A stretch of DNA of 64,000 nucleotides from an uncultured Syntrophobacterales bacterium (GCA_903928915.1 CAIYSL010000125.1:1-64000); one strand, 5' to 3'. Shown: positions 17,137 through 26,345, counted from the first letter of the stretch. Numbers and translations: made by a program. The notes: generated from the sequence alone by a model not told the origin.

Positions 17137-18171
17137 CTATCCCCGCAGGGATGGCTCGTTCTCCTCGAGGAACGAATAGAGGGTCATGCGCAGCGAATCC
17201 TCCAGCCCCACCTGCGGCGACCATCCCAGAAGGGTTCGCGCCTTTTCGATGCTGGGCTTACGCGCCGTGATGTCCTGATACCCCTGTCCGTAGTAGGTTT
17301 GGGCGGGCACCTCGACGATCTCGGAGTACTCCCTGTCGGCGCGGTGGTCGGGGTGGGCCATGAACAGCCGCTTCAGCATATCCGCGAGTTCCCGCACCGA
17401 ACACTCGTTGTCGGGGTTGCCGATGTTGATGATCTGATTCTTGCAGAGGTCGTCGCGGTTGCGAAGGATGGCGAGCAGGGCCGCGATGCCGTCCTCGACG
17501 TAGGTAAAGCAGCGCTTCTGGCTGCCGCCGTCTACGAGCGAGATCGGGCGCTTCATCAGCAGCTCCGCGATGAATTGCGTGACCACCCGGGAGCTCCCCT
17601 CCTTTGCCGTATTGAGCGAGTCGAGACGGGGTCCCACCCAGTTGAAGGGGCGAAACAGGGTGAATTCCAGGTGCCCCCGCGTGCCGTAGGCGTAGATGAC
17701 CCGATCCAGCAGCTGCTTGCAGCAGGAGTAGATCCAGCGCTCCTTCTGGATCGGCCCCACGACGAGCGGGCTGAAATCCTCGGTGAACTCCGGATCGGGG
17801 CACGCGCCGTACACCTCCGAAGTGGACGGGAACACCACCCGCTTGTGGTACTTGACGCACTGTTTGACCACGTTTAAGTTCATCTCGAAGTCGAGATTAT
17901 AGACGCTGATCGGGTCTTCCACGTACAGCTTCGGGGTGGCAATGGCGACCAGCGGCAGTACGCAGTCACATTTCTTGATGTGATACTCAATCCATTCCCG
18001 GTTGATCGCGATATCCCCCTCGATGAAGTGGAAGCGCGGATTTTGGAGGGAATCTCCCAGCCGGTCGTCGGAGAGATCCATGCCGTACACGCTCCAGTCG
18101 GTCTCGGCGAGGATCCGTTTGGTCAAATGATGGCCGATGAAACCGTTTACCCCCAGGATCAAAACCTTCAT
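17137..18171 (-). CDS. arnA: UDP-glucuronate C4''-decarboxylase (ArnA C-terminal domain as a separate protein)
   Basis: Oxidises and decarboxylates UDP-glucuronate to UDP-4-keto-pentose, the entry step of Ara4N synthesis. The 344-residue extended SDR has the NAD motif GVNGFIG (7-13), the Ser118-Glu119 pair in PSTSEVYG that matches the ArnA decarboxylase signature, and Tyr148/Lys152 in YSCCKQLLDR. FNWVGPRLDSL and FTYVEDGIAALL also match ArnA. In enterobacteria this domain is fused behind the formyltransferase; here it is a separate gene whose ATG overlaps the formyltransferase stop (ATGA). UDP-glucose dehydrogenase, which makes the substrate, is not in the window. Confidence 0.93.
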   Translation of the reverse strand: MKVLILGVNGFIGHHLTKRILAETDWSVYGMDLSDDRLGDSLQNPRFHFIEGDIAINREWIEYHIKKCDCVLPLVAIATPKLYVEDPISVYNLDFEMNLNVVKQCVKYHKRVVFPSTSEVYGACPDPEFTEDFSPLVVGPIQKERWIYSCCKQLLDRVIYAYGTRGHLEFTLFRPFNWVGPRLDSLNTAKEGSSRVVTQFIAELLMKRPISLVDGGSQKRCFTYVEDGIAALLAILRNRDDLCKNQIINIGNPDNECSVRELADMLKRLFMAHPDHRADREYSEIVEVPAQTYYGQGYQDITARKPSIEKARTLLGWSPQVGLEDSLRMTLYSFLEENEPSLRG

Positions 18172-19097
18172 AATACCACCTGTCCTTTTCTTTCGTTGAA
18201 ATACCGCCGCAGCCTGTCGCCGGTCATCCTGCCGTCGCCGGTCTCCGCGTCGGTGAGCAGAACCCTCCCCTGCCCGCTGCGCACCAGAACGCGCCCCTCT
18301 TCGACCTCGATCTTTCCCGGGCCGGACGCGGGATCAAACCCGGCCGTCTCTTCCGGGACCGCCCACCAGATCGTCAGTTTCGTTCCGTCCGGCAGGTGGC
18401 AAAACGCCCCGGGATAGGGGTCCGTGACGGCGCGGATAAGGTTGTAGATCCTCTCCGCGGGCCAGTGCCAGTCGATGCGCCCGTCTTCAGGTCTCCGGCC
18501 CCCGAAATAGCTGCCCTGCGCGATGTCCTGCGGGATTCGCGGCGCCGTCCCGGTCATGATCCGCGGGAGCAGCCCGTCGAGAAGCTCCCCTCCCGCGGCA
18601 CAGAGCTTGCGGTACAGCAGCACGGCCGTGTCCGTCCGTTCGATCGGTACGGCCCGCTGGCCGACGATGTCGCCTGCATCGGCCCGGGCGACCATATGGT
18701 GCAGCGTGACGCCGGTGCGGGCCTCCCCCTGGACGAGCACCCAGTTGACGGGGCAGCGTCCGCGGTAGGCGGGCAGCAGCGACCCGTGGAGGTTGTACGC
18801 CCCGCCGGAGGGCAGGGCAAGAATCCCCTCCTTCAGCATGCGGCGGTAGTAGAAGGAGAAGAGCGCCTCGGGCCTGAGCGCGGCAATCCTGCCTACCCAA
18901 TCCGGACTGTTCACCTCTTCGGGACAGTGGACGGGAATCCCGTTGCGGATCGCCCAATCCTTGACCGACCCGAACCAGCACTTCTCCTGCGGGTCGTCTT
19001 CATGGGTGAATACAGCCGCGATCTCGATCCCGGCCCGTTCGAGCGCCCCGAGCCCGGCAAGCCCCATATCGTGGTACGCGAAAACGACGCTCCTCAT
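18168..19097 (-). CDS. arnA: UDP-Ara4N formyltransferase (ArnA N-terminal domain as a separate protein)
   Basis: Uses 10-formyltetrahydrofolate to formylate UDP-Ara4N. The 309-residue protein has the formyltransferase catalytic triad at Asn102, His104 (YNLHGSLLPAYRG) and Asp140 (RADAGDIVG), the same residue numbers as in E. coli ArnA, and a C-terminal OB-like subdomain (about 205-300). It stops where the E. coli enzyme continues into the decarboxylase, so this genome has a split ArnA. Its start overlaps the arnC stop by four bases. The short basic tail (YFNERKGQVVL) has no dehydrogenase remnant. Confidence 0.93.
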   Translation of the reverse strand: MRSVVFAYHDMGLAGLGALERAGIEIAAVFTHEDDPQEKCWFGSVKDWAIRNGIPVHCPEEVNSPDWVGRIAALRPEALFSFYYRRMLKEGILALPSGGAYNLHGSLLPAYRGRCPVNWVLVQGEARTGVTLHHMVARADAGDIVGQRAVPIERTDTAVLLYRKLCAAGGELLDGLLPRIMTGTAPRIPQDIAQGSYFGGRRPEDGRIDWHWPAERIYNLIRAVTDPYPGAFCHLPDGTKLTIWWAVPEETAGFDPASGPGKIEVEEGRVLVRSGQGRVLLTDAETGDGRMTGDRLRRYFNERKGQVVL

Positions 19098-20062
19098 CGT
19101 GTCCCACCGCCGCCGCCGAGTACGCGTTCGATCACGTATTCGGGCCGTTTCCTGACCTCCCGGTAGATCCTGCCGATGTATTCACCGATCAGGCCGAGGG
19201 CGAAAAACTGCAGACCTACGAAGGCAAACAACACCGCGAACAGCGTGAACACCCCCTGGGCCGCCCAGAGCGCGCCGTAGACGAGCCGCGCCACGGCCAG
19301 GACGATGCCGAAACAGACGCCGAGCGCCGCCATCGCGACCCCTCCGTACATGATCAGCTTGATTGGGAGGTCGGAAAAGGACGCCACGAGATCGAACTGG
19401 AGGTTGATCAGTTTCCGGAGGGGATAATTCGATTTTCCGCCGTACCGTTCCTCATGGGCGACCTCGACCTCGGTGACCCGCTTCCCGAAATGGGTGGCCA
19501 GGGCCGGGATGAACGTCGCGTGCTCATGGCATTCGCTCATCCGGTCCACGACGGTGCGACGGTAGGCGCGCAGCATGCATCCCCAGTCGCTCATCTGGAC
19601 CCCGGTGATTCGGCGGGCCACCATGTTGACGAGCTTGGAAGGAATGATCCGCAGGAACGAGTCTTTGCGGCCCCTCCGGATCGAACCCACCACATCGAAC
19701 CCCCCCTCCTCCATCGTCGCGACGAGCCGGGGGATTTCCTCGGGTGGGTTCTGGAGGTCCGCGTCGAGGGTTACCACGATCTCGCCGCGGACGAGGGAGA
19801 ACCCAGCCAGGATCGCCGCGTGCTGACCGTAATTCCGCGTCAACTCCACGACCCGGACTTCCGGGGAACCGATAAACCCGGCGAGCATCCGGAGCGAGCC
19901 GTCCCGGCTCCCGTCGTCCACGAACACGATCTCGTAGGGCCGCTTCAGCCCTCGCATGACCGGTTCGATCCGTTCCATCAGCCGCTTCAGGTTCCCCTCT
20001 TCGTTGTACACGGGGATCACTAGGGAGATCATCGCGGCCACCGGCGCAGCGTCTGCGTTCAT
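19094..20062 (-). CDS. arnC: undecaprenyl-phosphate Ara4FN transferase ArnC
   Basis: GT2 membrane glycosyltransferase that moves formylated Ara4N from UDP to undecaprenyl phosphate on the cytoplasmic face. The catalytic region has IPVYNEEGNLKRL, FVDDGSRDGS, NYGQHAAILAG, the VTLDADLQNPPEEIP donor motif and MSDWGCMLRAYRR; two transmembrane helices follow (about 229-256 and 264-295 of the full protein). With the ATG at 20062 it has 322 residues, the length of E. coli ArnC. That ATG shares one base with the arnB stop (TGATG) and has GGGAGGGG upstream; the ATG three bases earlier is equally possible. Confidence 0.93.
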   Translation of the reverse strand: MNADAAPVAAMISLVIPVYNEEGNLKRLMERIEPVMRGLKRPYEIVFVDDGSRDGSLRMLAGFIGSPEVRVVELTRNYGQHAAILAGFSLVRGEIVVTLDADLQNPPEEIPRLVATMEEGGFDVVGSIRRGRKDSFLRIIPSKLVNMVARRITGVQMSDWGCMLRAYRRTVVDRMSECHEHATFIPALATHFGKRVTEVEVAHEERYGGKSNYPLRKLINLQFDLVASFSDLPIKLIMYGGVAMAALGVCFGIVLAVARLVYGALWAAQGVFTLFAVLFAFVGLQFFALGLIGEYIGRIYREVRKRPEYVIERVLGGGGGTR

Positions 20063-21219
20063 CATGCCCCTCCCGGCCGCGAAAGGATTTCCCGCACGGC
20101 CGCACACACGTAGCCCACATCCTGATCGGTCATGTCGGGGAACAGCGGCAGCGAGATGATCCTCGCGGCGGCACGTTCCGTCTCGGGCAGCGACGTTACC
20201 CCGAACCTGGCTGTCACGTAGGTCAGACCATGGCAGGGAGGGAAGTGGAGGCCGTAGCCGATGTTGTATTCCGACAGCCGCTCCATGAACAGGCCCCGCT
20301 CCATCGCGCAGACCTTCGGAACGAACAGGTGGTGGCTATGGGTATGCGGGTAGGGCGGATCTCCGGGAAGCTCGACCCCCGCCACGCCCGCGAGGCCTTC
20401 GCGGTAGAGGTTTACCAGCGCCCTCCTGCGTGCGTTGAATTCGTCCAGACGGCCGAGCTGCGCAATCCCCAGGGCAGCCTGGATGTCGGTCAGGTTGTAT
20501 TTGTACCCGGGCTCGCTGATATCGTATTCGGGGTTCCCCCCCTTTCCGTACCGTTTCCAGGCATCCCGTTCGATCCCATGAAACCGGAGAATCCGCAACC
20601 TGTTCTGCAGCGTATCGTCGTTGTGGGTAATCATCCCGCCTTCCCCGGTTGTGATGTTCTTCAAGGGGTGGAAGGAGAAGATCGCGATCCCCCCGAACCC
20701 GCCGGCATGGGTCCCCCGCAAGCGCGTTCCGACGGCGTGGGCGGCGTCTTCGATCACCGTCACGCCGAACCGTGCGGCGATCTCTCCGATCCGGTCCATA
20801 TCCGCCGGTGCACCGGCGAAATGAACCGGGATGATCGCCCGCGTTCGCGGAGTGATCAAGGCCTCGATCCGTTCGGCGTCGATGGTGAGCGTATCGTACC
20901 GGATGTCGGCGAAGACCGGTTTCGCGCCGAGCCGGGCAACCATGTTGACCGTGGAGGCAAAGGTCATCGACGGGGTGATGACTTCATCGCCGGGGCCGAT
21001 GCCGAGCGCCAGCAGGGCCAGGTGCATCCCCGCGGTCGCGGAAACGACCGACAGGGCATACCGGGCGCCGGTGAGGGCCGTGAACTGCTCCTCGAACTGA
21101 GCGCAGAGGGGGCCGGTAGTGATCCACTTCGACTTCAGGCATGCGGTCACGGCGGCGATTTCGGCTTCGCCGATCGAGGGCTTGTTCAGCGGCAGGAATT
21201 CCTCTCTGCTCTCAACCAT
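20062..21219 (-). CDS. arnB: UDP-4-amino-4-deoxy-L-arabinose--oxoglutarate aminotransferase ArnB
   Basis: PLP enzyme of the DegT/DnrJ/EryC1 family that aminates UDP-4-keto-arabinose to UDP-Ara4N using glutamate. The 385 residues include the LNKPSIGEAEIAAV start, WITTGP, SATAGMHLAL, VIEDAAHAVGT and the PLP-binding Lys187 in FSFHPLKNITTGEGG. The late HTHSHHLFVP and GYGLHFPPCH segments are characteristic of ArnB rather than other DegT enzymes. A GGGGAGAA site precedes the ATG. It starts 21 bases after arnT. Confidence 0.93.
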   Translation of the reverse strand: MVESREEFLPLNKPSIGEAEIAAVTACLKSKWITTGPLCAQFEEQFTALTGARYALSVVSATAGMHLALLALGIGPGDEVITPSMTFASTVNMVARLGAKPVFADIRYDTLTIDAERIEALITPRTRAIIPVHFAGAPADMDRIGEIAARFGVTVIEDAAHAVGTRLRGTHAGGFGGIAIFSFHPLKNITTGEGGMITHNDDTLQNRLRILRFHGIERDAWKRYGKGGNPEYDISEPGYKYNLTDIQAALGIAQLGRLDEFNARRRALVNLYREGLAGVAGVELPGDPPYPHTHSHHLFVPKVCAMERGLFMERLSEYNIGYGLHFPPCHGLTYVTARFGVTSLPETERAAARIISLPLFPDMTDQDVGYVCAAVREILSRPGGA

Positions 21220-21240
21220 GGAATCGTTCTCCCCTGGGGA

Positions 21241-22905
21241 TCAGTTCAGTTTCAGCAGGTAGAAAAAATTATTATGCCACAATACGGTCAGACCGGGAAC
21301 CTCTTTTTTAAGCCGCTCCAGCTTATCCCGTTCGGTGGCGCAGTACAGTGAAGTCTGCTGCCGGACGAACGGGAAAAAGGTGTCGGAATACAGAAAGTAT
21401 CTTTCCCGCTCCTCGGGGGGAAGCTGTCTGCTGCCGTAGGTGATCTCGCCGATGTCGTCGACGATCGGGGTCCGCCTGCCGGTGTAGAAATCGATCCCGT
21501 ACAGTGACATGCCGTACTGGTACAGCATCTCATTTGCGGGCACCTGAGCCTGGATCGCCCGCGCAAGGGGGTAGGCGGACTTGTAGGGGGCCAGGTACGC
21601 AGAAACCGGAACGGTCACGGACAGGATAAACAGCGCGAACAGGCAGTGGAGGGCCAGGAACCATCCCCCGCGCACCCTTCCCCGGAGACGTCCGGGCAGG
21701 AAGAGCATCAGGAGCATCAGGATCAACGGCACGGCAATCAAGGGCCACCAGGCCCGCAGCTCTACCCGGTGTTGGGGCAGAAACAGCGGCGCGATCAAGA
21801 CCGCCATGAACAGCAGCGACTGCAGGACCGCGGTGACACGGTAGCGGAGCGGAACAGCGAGCGCCCCTCCCGATGGTTCCGTCCGGTCCTCGGCGGACCG
21901 AAAGACATGGCCGAACAGGAGGGCAAGGGGGAGGAATGCCGGCGCGATGTAGGGGATCAACTTCGATGAGGAGAGGGAAAAGAATATGGTCACGACGCCG
22001 AACCAGGACAAGAGCAGCCGCTTTTCGTCACTGCCGAAGAGCCCCGCTACGGCCCGCAGGGAGAGGCCGCGCAGGGCCTGGGGGAGAAAGGCGCACCAGG
22101 GGAGCGTTCCCGCCAGGATGATCGGCACGTAGAAGTAGACCGGCTGGTAGCGGTCGTGCATCTTCGTGGCGTACCTGAGCAGGTGCTCCTGAATGAAGAA
22201 AAACCGGAAGAAGTCGGGGTTTGCCTGCTGGACGAGGATCAGCCAGGGCAGCGCCACAGCGGCAAACAGCAGCGCGCCCACCGGGGAGATAAGCGAAAAA
22301 ACCTCCCGCCAGCGGCGCGAGGCGAACATCCAGACGGCCACGATACCGAAGGGAAATACGACTCCGATCAGCCCCTTGGCGAGAAAGGCGAGTGCGCTCG
22401 TCAGGTACATCAGGTACAGCCATCCCGGCCGCTTCTGCGCCGAAACCCCGTACCGAAACCCGGCCCAGGCAGCGAGGCAGACGAGATAAGCGAGCGGCAT
22501 GTCAAGGATGTTGATCCTGCCGATGGCGGCGTGGTACAAAAACGTGGTGAGAACCGCAGCGGCGTACAGCCCCGTCCGGCTGTCGTGGAAGAAGACCCCC
22601 ATGCGGTAGGTCAGCAGGATGCACCCCCAGGCGCACAGGGCAGCGAAGAGGCGGGAAGAAAATTCATGCTCGCCCAGGAGCTTGAACAACAGGGCCGTCG
22701 CCCAGTAGGCAAGCGGCGGCTTTTCGAAATAGACCGCCCCCTTGAGACGCGGGGTGACGTAATCCCCGGTGGCATTCATTTCGCTGGGGATGGCGCTGTA
22801 CCTCCCCTCGTCAGGCTCCATCAGCGGGGTGAAGGGGAGCGGGGCGACGTAGACGATCAGCGGGATGAGGACCAGGATGAGAATCTTCAGTGCGTTTCGC
22901 TGCAT
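21241..22905 (-). CDS. arnT: lipid A Ara4N transferase ArnT (PMT/GT83 family)
   Basis: Inner-membrane glycosyltransferase that transfers Ara4N from undecaprenyl phosphate to lipid A phosphates on the periplasmic side, giving resistance to cationic peptides and polymyxin. The 554-residue protein has about a dozen membrane helices; the first periplasmic loop contains EPDEGRYSAIPSEM, equivalent to the ETDESRYAEISREM signature, and PRLKGAVYFEKPPLAYW. A soluble C-terminal periplasmic domain (about 440-554) is present. The ATG at 22905 (MQRNALKI) is favoured over a TTG at 22920. It is the first gene of the run, in contrast to enterobacterial operons where arnB leads. Confidence 0.9.
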   Translation of the reverse strand: MQRNALKILILVLIPLIVYVAPLPFTPLMEPDEGRYSAIPSEMNATGDYVTPRLKGAVYFEKPPLAYWATALLFKLLGEHEFSSRLFAALCAWGCILLTYRMGVFFHDSRTGLYAAAVLTTFLYHAAIGRINILDMPLAYLVCLAAWAGFRYGVSAQKRPGWLYLMYLTSALAFLAKGLIGVVFPFGIVAVWMFASRRWREVFSLISPVGALLFAAVALPWLILVQQANPDFFRFFFIQEHLLRYATKMHDRYQPVYFYVPIILAGTLPWCAFLPQALRGLSLRAVAGLFGSDEKRLLLSWFGVVTIFFSLSSSKLIPYIAPAFLPLALLFGHVFRSAEDRTEPSGGALAVPLRYRVTAVLQSLLFMAVLIAPLFLPQHRVELRAWWPLIAVPLILMLLMLFLPGRLRGRVRGGWFLALHCLFALFILSVTVPVSAYLAPYKSAYPLARAIQAQVPANEMLYQYGMSLYGIDFYTGRRTPIVDDIGEITYGSRQLPPEERERYFLYSDTFFPFVRQQTSLYCATERDKLERLKKEVPGLTVLWHNNFFYLLKLN

Positions 22906-23121
22906 AGTGCGTTTCTTCAAACCTGCGTTTTGGGTGGGTTCTTATTCCATACATCGCACCGGCTGTCAATCGATTAATCGCCGCACCAATCCGCGGCGGC
23001 TGCGTCCGGTCCCGCCGGGCCGCAGCCCGGTTGTGCTTGACATACCGGACGATATATGCGACTTCACGGGAGCTGTCACGCCTTCCTGCGCCATCCGCCG
23101 AACCATGAGGAGGTCTGTCCT

Positions 23122-23838
23122 ATGTCCACCGTAGAATGGGAAAAGAGGGAAACGGTCGGAATCATCTGCATGAACGGGGGGGAAAATCGCCAGAATCCTG
23201 ACTACATCCGGGAAATGCTGGCCGCCTTCGACGGGATCGAACAGGACGGGGAAATCTCCGCGGTGGTGATCACGTCGAGCGACCGGAAGAACTGGTCGCT
23301 GGGAATCGATGTGCAGTGGATGGCGCAGGCCATGGCCGATCAGGACCTGCCGGCGATCAGGGAGTTCATGTACGGGATGAACGGCGTATACCGCCGGATC
23401 CTCCTCTACCCCGTGCCGGTGATCGCCGCGATCAACGGCCACGCCTTTGGCGGCGGGACCATCCTCGCCTGCGCCTGCGATTTCCGGTTCATGAAGTCCG
23501 ACCGCGGTTTTTTCTGCTTTCCCGAGGTCGATATCAGCATCCCCTTCCTCCCCGGGATGCTGGCGATCGTCCGGAAAGCGATACCGTACCAGAAACTCGA
23601 AGAGCTCATCCTGACCGGGAAACGGGCCGTGGCTGCGGAACTGGAGGCCCACCAGGTCATCGTCAAGACCTGCGAAAACGAAGAATCGCTTCTCAGGGAA
23701 ACCATGAGCTTTGCGAAAACGTTCAATAAAAAACGGGCCATCTTCGCGGAGCTGAAACAGAGGCTCCACGCCGGGGTGATCGAGACCATGGAGCGGGAGG
23801 ACCCCCGCTACATCGACCCGGTCAATCTGATGATCTGA
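23122..23838 (+). CDS. crotonase-family enoyl-CoA hydratase/isomerase
   Basis: A 238-residue crotonase. The oxyanion-hole segments are NWSLGID (57-63) and GHAFGGG (106-112). Glu135 in CFPEVDI aligns with the single acidic residue used by delta3-delta2-enoyl-CoA isomerases, and the surrounding SDRGFFCFPEVDISIP pattern is closer to the plant/peroxisomal isomerases than to hydratases, which need two Glu. A GAGGAGGT site sits seven bases ahead of the ATG; the frame upstream of it is not conserved-looking. It may be co-transcribed with lptF, 17 bases downstream, although no functional link is obvious. Confidence 0.85.
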   Translation: MSTVEWEKRETVGIICMNGGENRQNPDYIREMLAAFDGIEQDGEISAVVITSSDRKNWSLGIDVQWMAQAMADQDLPAIREFMYGMNGVYRRILLYPVPVIAAINGHAFGGGTILACACDFRFMKSDRGFFCFPEVDISIPFLPGMLAIVRKAIPYQKLEELILTGKRAVAAELEAHQVIVKTCENEESLLRETMSFAKTFNKKRAIFAELKQRLHAGVIETMEREDPRYIDPVNLMI

Positions 23839-23855
23839 CCCGGAGCGGTACCTGC

Positions 23856-25139
23856 ATGCGTCGCCTGATCAACCGCTATATCATCAGGGAAATCGCCCTC
23901 CCCTTCTGCATGATCCTGTCAGTCCTGACCTTTGTGCTCCTGATGGGGAAGATCCTGCAGCTGATGGACCTGATGATCAACAAGGGGATCCGTTTGCGCG
24001 ACATCGCCCAGTTGATGCTGTTTCTGGTGCCGTCGTTCTTGATGTTCACCATTCCGATTTCGCTGCTGATCGCGATTCTGATCGGTATGGGGAGGCTCTC
24101 CGGCGATAATGAAATCACCGTCCTGAAGATGTCCGGGGTCAGCCTGCACCAGCTGGCCGTGCCCGTTGCCGTAACGGCCGTCGCCGCCTTCGTCCTGACC
24201 GCGGTAACAACCCTGTATCTGGTCCCCTACGGTAACTGGGCGGCAAAGAATCTCCTGTACGACATGGCGAAGCAGAAGGCGAGTATCGGGATCCGCGAGA
24301 AGGTCTTTGTCGATGATTTCCGCGGGATCCTCCTGTACGCCGAAAAGATCCCGATCCACGGAGATTTCCTCGAAGGGGTGCTTATTTCCGACAACCGGAC
24401 CATCCGCGAACCAAGCACCATCATCGCCCGGAAGGCCTACCTCATCTCCGACCCCGATACGCTGGTCATCACCCTGCGCCTGGAAGACGGAAGCATCCAT
24501 ACCGCCGACCCCGGGCTGAAGAACTACCGGAAAATGGATTTTCATCAGTACGACATCCGCCTGGACCTGCCCGCCTCGCTCTCCGAGGAGCGCAACGCCG
24601 GCAAGAAATCCAGCACCGAAATGACCGTGGCGGAGCTGTCCGCCAGCTTGCGCAGCCGCAAGGCCGAACCTGCGGCCCTGCGGGAACTGGCAATCGAGTT
24701 CCACAAGAAGCTGACCATTCCCCTTTCCTGTCTCGTGTTTGCCCTTGTCGGACTGCCGCTCGGCATCAGGGCGCATCGCGCGGTTCGTGCGCGGGGGTTC
24801 ACGATCGGCCTGGTGATCGTGCTGGCGTTCTACCTGCTGCGGCTCAGCGGCGAAGCGCTGGTGGAAACCGGCAGGCTGTCGCCCTGGGTCGGCACCTGGA
24901 CGCCGAACGCGCTGTTCGCCGTGGCCGGCATGCTGCTGTTCTTCATCGCGTCGCGGGAGCTTCACCCCCTATCGTCCTTCCGGACCGGTTTCCCTCTCCG
25001 CAGAGGCCGTCTCGTTTCCCCGGCGGCCTGCGGGCCGGAAGGGACAGCGTCCGGTCGGCGGCAACAAGACGACACCCCTGCGCCGGGCGCGCAGGGCAGC
25101 GGCGGCGATGCCGTCGGTCAGCCGGAGGCACGGCCGTGA
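23856..25139 (+). CDS. lptF: lipopolysaccharide export permease LptF
   Basis: Inner-membrane permease (YjgP/YjgQ family) of the LptB2FG transporter that extracts LPS from the inner membrane. The 427-residue protein has two N-terminal helices, the MFTIPISLLIAILIGMGRLSGDNEITVLKMSG coupling segment that docks LptB, a periplasmic beta-jellyroll (about 130-240), and further helices to about residue 365 (FVLALVGLPLG, GFTIGLVIVLAFYLLR). About 60 residues of Pro/Gly/Arg-rich low-complexity tail follow the last helix, longer than usual. The stop overlaps the GTG start of the next permease gene. Confidence 0.9.
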   Translation: MRRLINRYIIREIALPFCMILSVLTFVLLMGKILQLMDLMINKGIRLRDIAQLMLFLVPSFLMFTIPISLLIAILIGMGRLSGDNEITVLKMSGVSLHQLAVPVAVTAVAAFVLTAVTTLYLVPYGNWAAKNLLYDMAKQKASIGIREKVFVDDFRGILLYAEKIPIHGDFLEGVLISDNRTIREPSTIIARKAYLISDPDTLVITLRLEDGSIHTADPGLKNYRKMDFHQYDIRLDLPASLSEERNAGKKSSTEMTVAELSASLRSRKAEPAALRELAIEFHKKLTIPLSCLVFALVGLPLGIRAHRAVRARGFTIGLVIVLAFYLLRLSGEALVETGRLSPWVGTWTPNALFAVAGMLLFFIASRELHPLSSFRTGFPLRRGRLVSPAACGPEGTASGRRQQDDTPAPGAQGSGGDAVGQPEARP

Positions 25140-26215
25140 AGATCCTTGACCGCTACCTGCTGGGGGAATTCCTCCGGTATCTGCTGTTCATCACCGCGTC
25201 CTTCGTCGCGCTATTCTTGATCATCGATTTCTTCGAAAAGACCCGGATGTTCTTGAGCAACAACGCCACCGCCGCGCAGATGGCGGCCCATTTTCTGTTC
25301 CGCATCCCGATGATCCTTTCCCAGATACTGCCGGCGGCGGTTCTGCTCGCAACGCTCATCCTGTTCGGCTCCCTCGCCCGCCACAGCGAGATCACGGCCA
25401 TGAAAGCGAACGGGATAAGTCTCTCCAGGGTTTCCCTCCCCGTTCTTCTGTCGGCTGCCGCCATCTGCGTTCTGGTGTTCCTGCTGAGCGAATGGGTCAC
25501 CCCCTACACGAACGAGCGGGCCGAGCATATCCGGCTGATCGAGGTGCAAAAGCAGAAGTCCCTGGGGAGCTTCAAACAGGATCAGATCTGGTACCGCGGC
25601 CAAAAGGGAATTTACAATTTCCGTTTCTTCGATGCGGAGCGCGGCATCCTCTGGGGGATAACGCTCTACAACCTGGATCAGCAAATGCACCTCCACTCAC
25701 GCCTGGACGCCGAACGGGGGGAGTGGAAGGACAACCAGTGGCGTTTCTTCAACACCCTGACGACGCGGTTCGACGACGGCGCGTTTCCCGAGATGTCGAG
25801 GGCGGCCGTGCTGGAGGTGGATATTCCGGAGACCCCCGAGGATTTCAAGGTCGTCCAGAAGGACGTGGAGACGATGGGATACGCGGAACTGAAGCGCTAC
25901 ATCGAAAAACTGCGGGCTGAGGGATATGACGCAACGCGGTATATCGTGGACCTGCACGGAAAAATCGCCTTCTCCCTTGTCAGCCTGATCCTCGCCGTGA
26001 TCGGCATCTCCTTTTCGCTGCGCTCCGAACGGAGCGGCGGCATCGCGCAGGGGATCGGCGTCGGGCTGGTCATCGGGTTTTCCTACTGGCTGGTGTTTGC
26101 CTTCGGCATGTCCCTGGGCAGGTCGGGCACGCTCCCCCCCTTGGCGGCAGCCTGGTTTGCGAACATCCTCTTCGGGCTCGCCTCGCTTGGGCTCCTCGCC
26201 AGGATGCATACCTGA
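25136..26215 (+). CDS. lptG: lipopolysaccharide export permease LptG
   Basis: Second permease of the LptB2FG LPS transporter. The 359 residues show helices at about 10-33, 48-85 and 97-118, the ARHSEITAMKANGISL coupling helix, a periplasmic jellyroll (about 125-260) and a C-terminal helix bundle (FSLVSLILAVIGISFSLRSERSGGIAQGIGVG). It begins with GTG inside the lptF stop region (GTGA), so both subunits are made together. The short LptG N-terminus lacks extra domains. Assignment of F versus G follows order and relative similarity by eye. Confidence 0.9.
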   Translation: MKILDRYLLGEFLRYLLFITASFVALFLIIDFFEKTRMFLSNNATAAQMAAHFLFRIPMILSQILPAAVLLATLILFGSLARHSEITAMKANGISLSRVSLPVLLSAAAICVLVFLLSEWVTPYTNERAEHIRLIEVQKQKSLGSFKQDQIWYRGQKGIYNFRFFDAERGILWGITLYNLDQQMHLHSRLDAERGEWKDNQWRFFNTLTTRFDDGAFPEMSRAAVLEVDIPETPEDFKVVQKDVETMGYAELKRYIEKLRAEGYDATRYIVDLHGKIAFSLVSLILAVIGISFSLRSERSGGIAQGIGVGLVIGFSYWLVFAFGMSLGRSGTLPPLAAAWFANILFGLASLGLLARMHT

Positions 26216-26345
26216 CCGCTGCCGTCCATTTCCCGCCTGCGCCGTCGATCGCACAGTGCGCCGAACTCCGCGCCCGCCCCTTTGGCGGCTCTGCGGCGCT
26301 TGCACCGCCGCCCGGCCGCGCTCCCACTTCCCGGGGGGGCGGCGC

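Noticed and set aside
22906..23121. PmrA or PhoP boxes and a clear promoter upstream of arnT
   Set aside because: A TTGACA is present on the minus strand (22969-22964), but no good -10 at the right distance and no CTTAAG or GTTTA direct repeats were found. A plus-strand TTGACA (23037-23042) also lacks a -10 at 16-18 bases.
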